From positions 1-5,392 of the forward strand of contig JAURGV010000170.1 of NCBI GenBank assembly GCA_030833605.1: a stretch of 5,392 nucleotides of DNA, in the 5' to 3' direction. This document shows, piece after piece, positions 3,202 to 5,392 of the stretch. Positions within the stretch are counted from its first letter, which is position 1; the number at the start of each line of letters is the position of its first letter. Below the pieces are notes generated by a model that worked only from the letters and a program-made list of their open reading frames with translations, had not been told where the DNA came from and made no database searches. Made by a program: the position numbers and the translations under genes. The DNA comes from Rhodothermales bacterium (GTDB taxonomy: Bacteria; Bacteroidota; Rhodothermia; Rhodothermales; UBA10348).

Positions 3202-5392
3202 GTGCGTTCCGTATTTATTGCTTTTCTACTCGTTTTGGCACTTCCAGCCATGGGCCAATCGTCCGCAAGCACTTCTATCACGGTTAGTCCAGCCGTCAAA
3301 ATCGATGCGTCGATGTACGCCGGCCTCCAGTACCGATTGGTAGGACCGTTTCGAGCAAGCAGAACCGTGGGTGGTGTCGGGATACCGAGTCAGCCCAACG
3401 TCTTTTTTATTGGGGTCAATAATGGTGGCGTTTGGAAAACCGACGACGCCGGAAGAACGTGGAATCCGATCTTTGATGCTGAGTCCACGGGATCCATCGG
3501 GGACCTAGCCGTTTCTCCGTCCCACCCGGACGTGATATACGTCGGTACGGGAGAAGGACTTCACCGGCCTGATTTGGCGGTTGGTGATGGGATTTTCAAA
3601 TCGGTTGATGGCGGCGCTACGTGGAATCACATCGGGCTGCCTGATGTGCAGCAGGTTGGACGCATCATTGTTCATCCCACCAACCCAAACATTGTTTTTG
3701 TAGCTGGATTGGGCCACCCGTACGCCGCAAACGAAGAAAGAGGCGTTTTTCGCACTATTGATGGCGGTCGGACGTGGGAAAAAGTGCTCTACATTGATCA
3801 CAACACAGGTGCCATACAGGTCGAGTTTAATCCGCAGAATCCCAACGAAATCTTTGCCGACATGTGGGACCATCAGGAAGGTCCGTGGGAAAACGCCAAC
3901 TGGAGCGGCCCCAACAGCGGGCTCTATAAATCGGATGATGGGGGTTCTACCTGGAGAAAGCTTTCTAAAGGTCTTCCCGGCGTTGAGGAAGTACTCGGCA
4001 GAATCGGGGTCGGCATTTCTCCAAGTAATCCAAAGCGGATGTACGCGACGGTTGATGCCACACAAGATGGAGGAATTTATCGCAGTGAAGATGGCGGAGA
4101 GAGTTGGTCGTTGATTCACACGGACCGACGTTTATGGGGCCGCGGAGGAGATTTTGCCGAAATTCGGGTTCATCCGGACAATCCAGACCTAGTTTTTGTT
4201 GCCAATGTGGCTTCTTACCGGTCGGACGATGGGGGATTAACATGGATGTCCATTAAAGGGGCGCCGGGTGGAGACGACTACCATCGGATCTGGATCAACC
4301 CCAAAAATGGGGATATCATGCTTTTTGTGACCGATCAGGGAGCTACAATCACTGTAAACGGCGGCCGGACGTGGAGCAGTTGGTACAATCAGCCCACAGC
4401 TCAACTCTACCATGTGACAACAGACAATCAGTTTCCGTATTGGATTTATGGCGGACAGCAAGAATCAGGTGCTATTGGTATTGCCAGCCGGGGCAATGGC
4501 GGCCAAATAAGCTTCCGAGATTGGGTCGGAATGGGAGCAGATGAATATGCATATATGGCGCCAGATCCTTTAAATCCCGATTTGATTTATGGTGGAAGGG
4601 TGGTCAGGCACAACCGGCGGACAGGACAAACCCAAAATGTGGCTCCAGAAGCGCTTCGATCGGGCAACCACCGGATTAAACGCACCATGCCGCTATTATT
4701 CCATCCGGCCGATCCTTCGATGTTGTTGTTTGGCACGAACGTTTTATGGAAAACAACCAATGGAGGCGATTCTTGGGATATCATTAGCCCTGACCTTTCG
4801 AACCCCCAACCCGATGTGCCAGAAAGCATTGGGGATCACCGCACGCCCGAAATGGCGACTATGGAACGAATGGGAGTGATTTACGCGGTTGACGGATCGC
4901 CATTGGACGTACAGACCATTTGGGCAGGTACCGACGACGGCCTGGTACACCTAACGCGCGACGGTGGACAATCGTGGTCGAATGTAACGCCGCCTGCGTT
5001 ACGCGCGTGGGATAAAATATCCCAAATCGACGCGTCTCATTTTGACGTAAATACAGCCTATATCGCCGTTAATGCGATTCGTCTGGACGATCAAGCCGCC
5101 TACATTTTCAGGACGCGGGATGGTGGAGCGACCTGGACGCGCATTACAGACGGCTTACCCGACGATGCACCGGTAAATGTGGTCCGCGAAGATCCTTCTT
5201 CTAAAGGTCTGTTGTTCGCAGGTACCGAAAGAACCGTTTATTTTTCAGCGGACGATGGAGATTCGTGGCACCCGCTTCGATTGAACCTGCCTCCATCTTC
5301 GATGCGTGACCTGGTAATTCAAGGAAACGATTTGGTAGTGGGTACTCACGGTCGATCGATATGGATACTCGACAATATTGCGCCATTACGTG
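3202..5392 (+). CDS. Secreted Asp-box (BNR/VPS10-like) beta-propeller protein, 'glycosyl hydrolase'-type, partial
   Basis: The open frame gives 730 codons and runs off the right edge. It starts at GTG with a Sec signal peptide (RSVFIAFLLVLALP, likely cleavage A16-M17-G18|Q19), so the product is periplasmic or extracellular. The family opening is YRLVGPFRASRTVGG (44-58) and NNGGVWKT (73-80). I count eleven Asp-box motifs (S/T-x-D-x-G-x-T/S-W) ending at W87, W141, W192, W251, W302, W348, W391, W525, W592, W645 and W689. Those ending at W391 (TVNGGRTW) and W525 (TTNGGDSW) have Asn for Asp, and the last lacks one Gly. The blade strand 'hP.NPd.vfv' recurs, as in HPTNPNIVFVAG and HPDNPDLVFVAN. The visible end, GTHGRSIWILDNIAPLR (714-730), is the usual close of the propeller in this family. 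Relatives are about 1,000 residues, so a C-terminal region is probably missing. They are often named sortilin/VPS10-domain or glycosyl hydrolase, but the Asp-box is structural and I see no sialidase catalytic set, so no activity is claimed. It is transcribed divergently from the operon. Confidence 0.9.
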   Translation, partial: MRSVFIAFLLVLALPAMGQSSASTSITVSPAVKIDASMYAGLQYRLVGPFRASRTVGGVGIPSQPNVFFIGVNNGGVWKTDDAGRTWNPIFDAESTGSIGDLAVSPSHPDVIYVGTGEGLHRPDLAVGDGIFKSVDGGATWNHIGLPDVQQVGRIIVHPTNPNIVFVAGLGHPYAANEERGVFRTIDGGRTWEKVLYIDHNTGAIQVEFNPQNPNEIFADMWDHQEGPWENANWSGPNSGLYKSDDGGSTWRKLSKGLPGVEEVLGRIGVGISPSNPKRMYATVDATQDGGIYRSEDGGESWSLIHTDRRLWGRGGDFAEIRVHPDNPDLVFVANVASYRSDDGGLTWMSIKGAPGGDDYHRIWINPKNGDIMLFVTDQGATITVNGGRTWSSWYNQPTAQLYHVTTDNQFPYWIYGGQQESGAIGIASRGNGGQISFRDWVGMGADEYAYMAPDPLNPDLIYGGRVVRHNRRTGQTQNVAPEALRSGNHRIKRTMPLLFHPADPSMLLFGTNVLWKTTNGGDSWDIISPDLSNPQPDVPESIGDHRTPEMATMERMGVIYAVDGSPLDVQTIWAGTDDGLVHLTRDGGQSWSNVTPPALRAWDKISQIDASHFDVNTAYIAVNAIRLDDQAAYIFRTRDGGATWTRITDGLPDDAPVNVVREDPSSKGLLFAGTERTVYFSADDGDSWHPLRLNLPPSSMRDLVIQGNDLVVGTHGRSIWILDNIAPLR

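Noticed and set aside
3505..4119. 204-codon open frame on the minus strand opposite the propeller gene
   Set aside because: It lies wholly antisense to a strongly supported Asp-box frame, has no recognisable domain or ribosome site, and contains translated shadows of the repeated GAT-GGC-GGC codons.
3202..5392. Calling the propeller protein a sialidase
   Set aside because: Asp-boxes are shared by sialidases and many other propellers. I do not see the arginine triad, the Tyr/Glu nucleophile pair or an FRIP-type motif, and the opening and closing motifs fit the VPS10-like family better.
1..5392. Search for CRISPR repeats, tRNA/rRNA genes, insertion-sequence ends, reverse transcriptase or toxin-antitoxin genes
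   Set aside because: I found no regularly spaced repeats, RNA-gene signatures, terminal inverted repeats with a transposase, or relevant protein motifs on either strand.

Overview
The window looks like chromosomal DNA from a free-living, probably marine or aquatic member of the Bacteroidota/Rhodothermota group (Rhodothermia or Balneolia-like). This is inferred from gene content: a DUF6526 membrane protein, a DUF1080 lipoprotein ending in a 'GCTNPDAINF...C' tail, a secreted Asp-box propeller of the kind often named 'VPS10 domain-containing' or 'glycosyl hydrolase', and a secreted FG-GAP-like repeat protein. Base composition is moderate, and I see no abrupt change in composition or codon style. 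No 16S rRNA or other taxonomic marker is present, so the placement is tentative.

Layout. Bases 1-349 (minus) hold the N-terminal 116 residues of a secreted repeat protein that runs off the left edge. Bases 350-535 are a leader/intergenic region with one candidate promoter. Bases 536-3027 (minus) hold a compact four-gene cluster, in transcription order: DUF6526 two-helix membrane protein, unidentified lipoprotein, DinB-family metal-binding protein, DUF1080 lipoprotein. The gaps are about 18 nt, 3 nt and an ATGA stop/start overlap, so this is very probably one operon. Bases 3028-3201 are a divergent promoter region containing an inverted repeat and a repeated 8-mer. Bases 3202-5392 (plus) hold the first 730 residues of a large secreted beta-propeller protein with eleven visible Asp-box motifs, starting at GTG and cut by the right edge.

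How the genes may work together. Four of the six products carry export signals: two lipoproteins and two Sec-exported propeller-like proteins. DUF1080 proteins are associated with hydrolysis of 3-keto-glycosides, and Asp-box propellers are common in glycan-active or protein-binding surface proteins. The region is therefore consistent with an envelope or extracellular carbohydrate/polymer function, but substrate and partnership are inference. No RNA gene, mobile element, CRISPR array, defence system or phage gene was recognised. I see no clear sign of a wholly new system. The least explained items are the lipoprotein at 1930-2577 and the operator-like repeats at 3126-3150.
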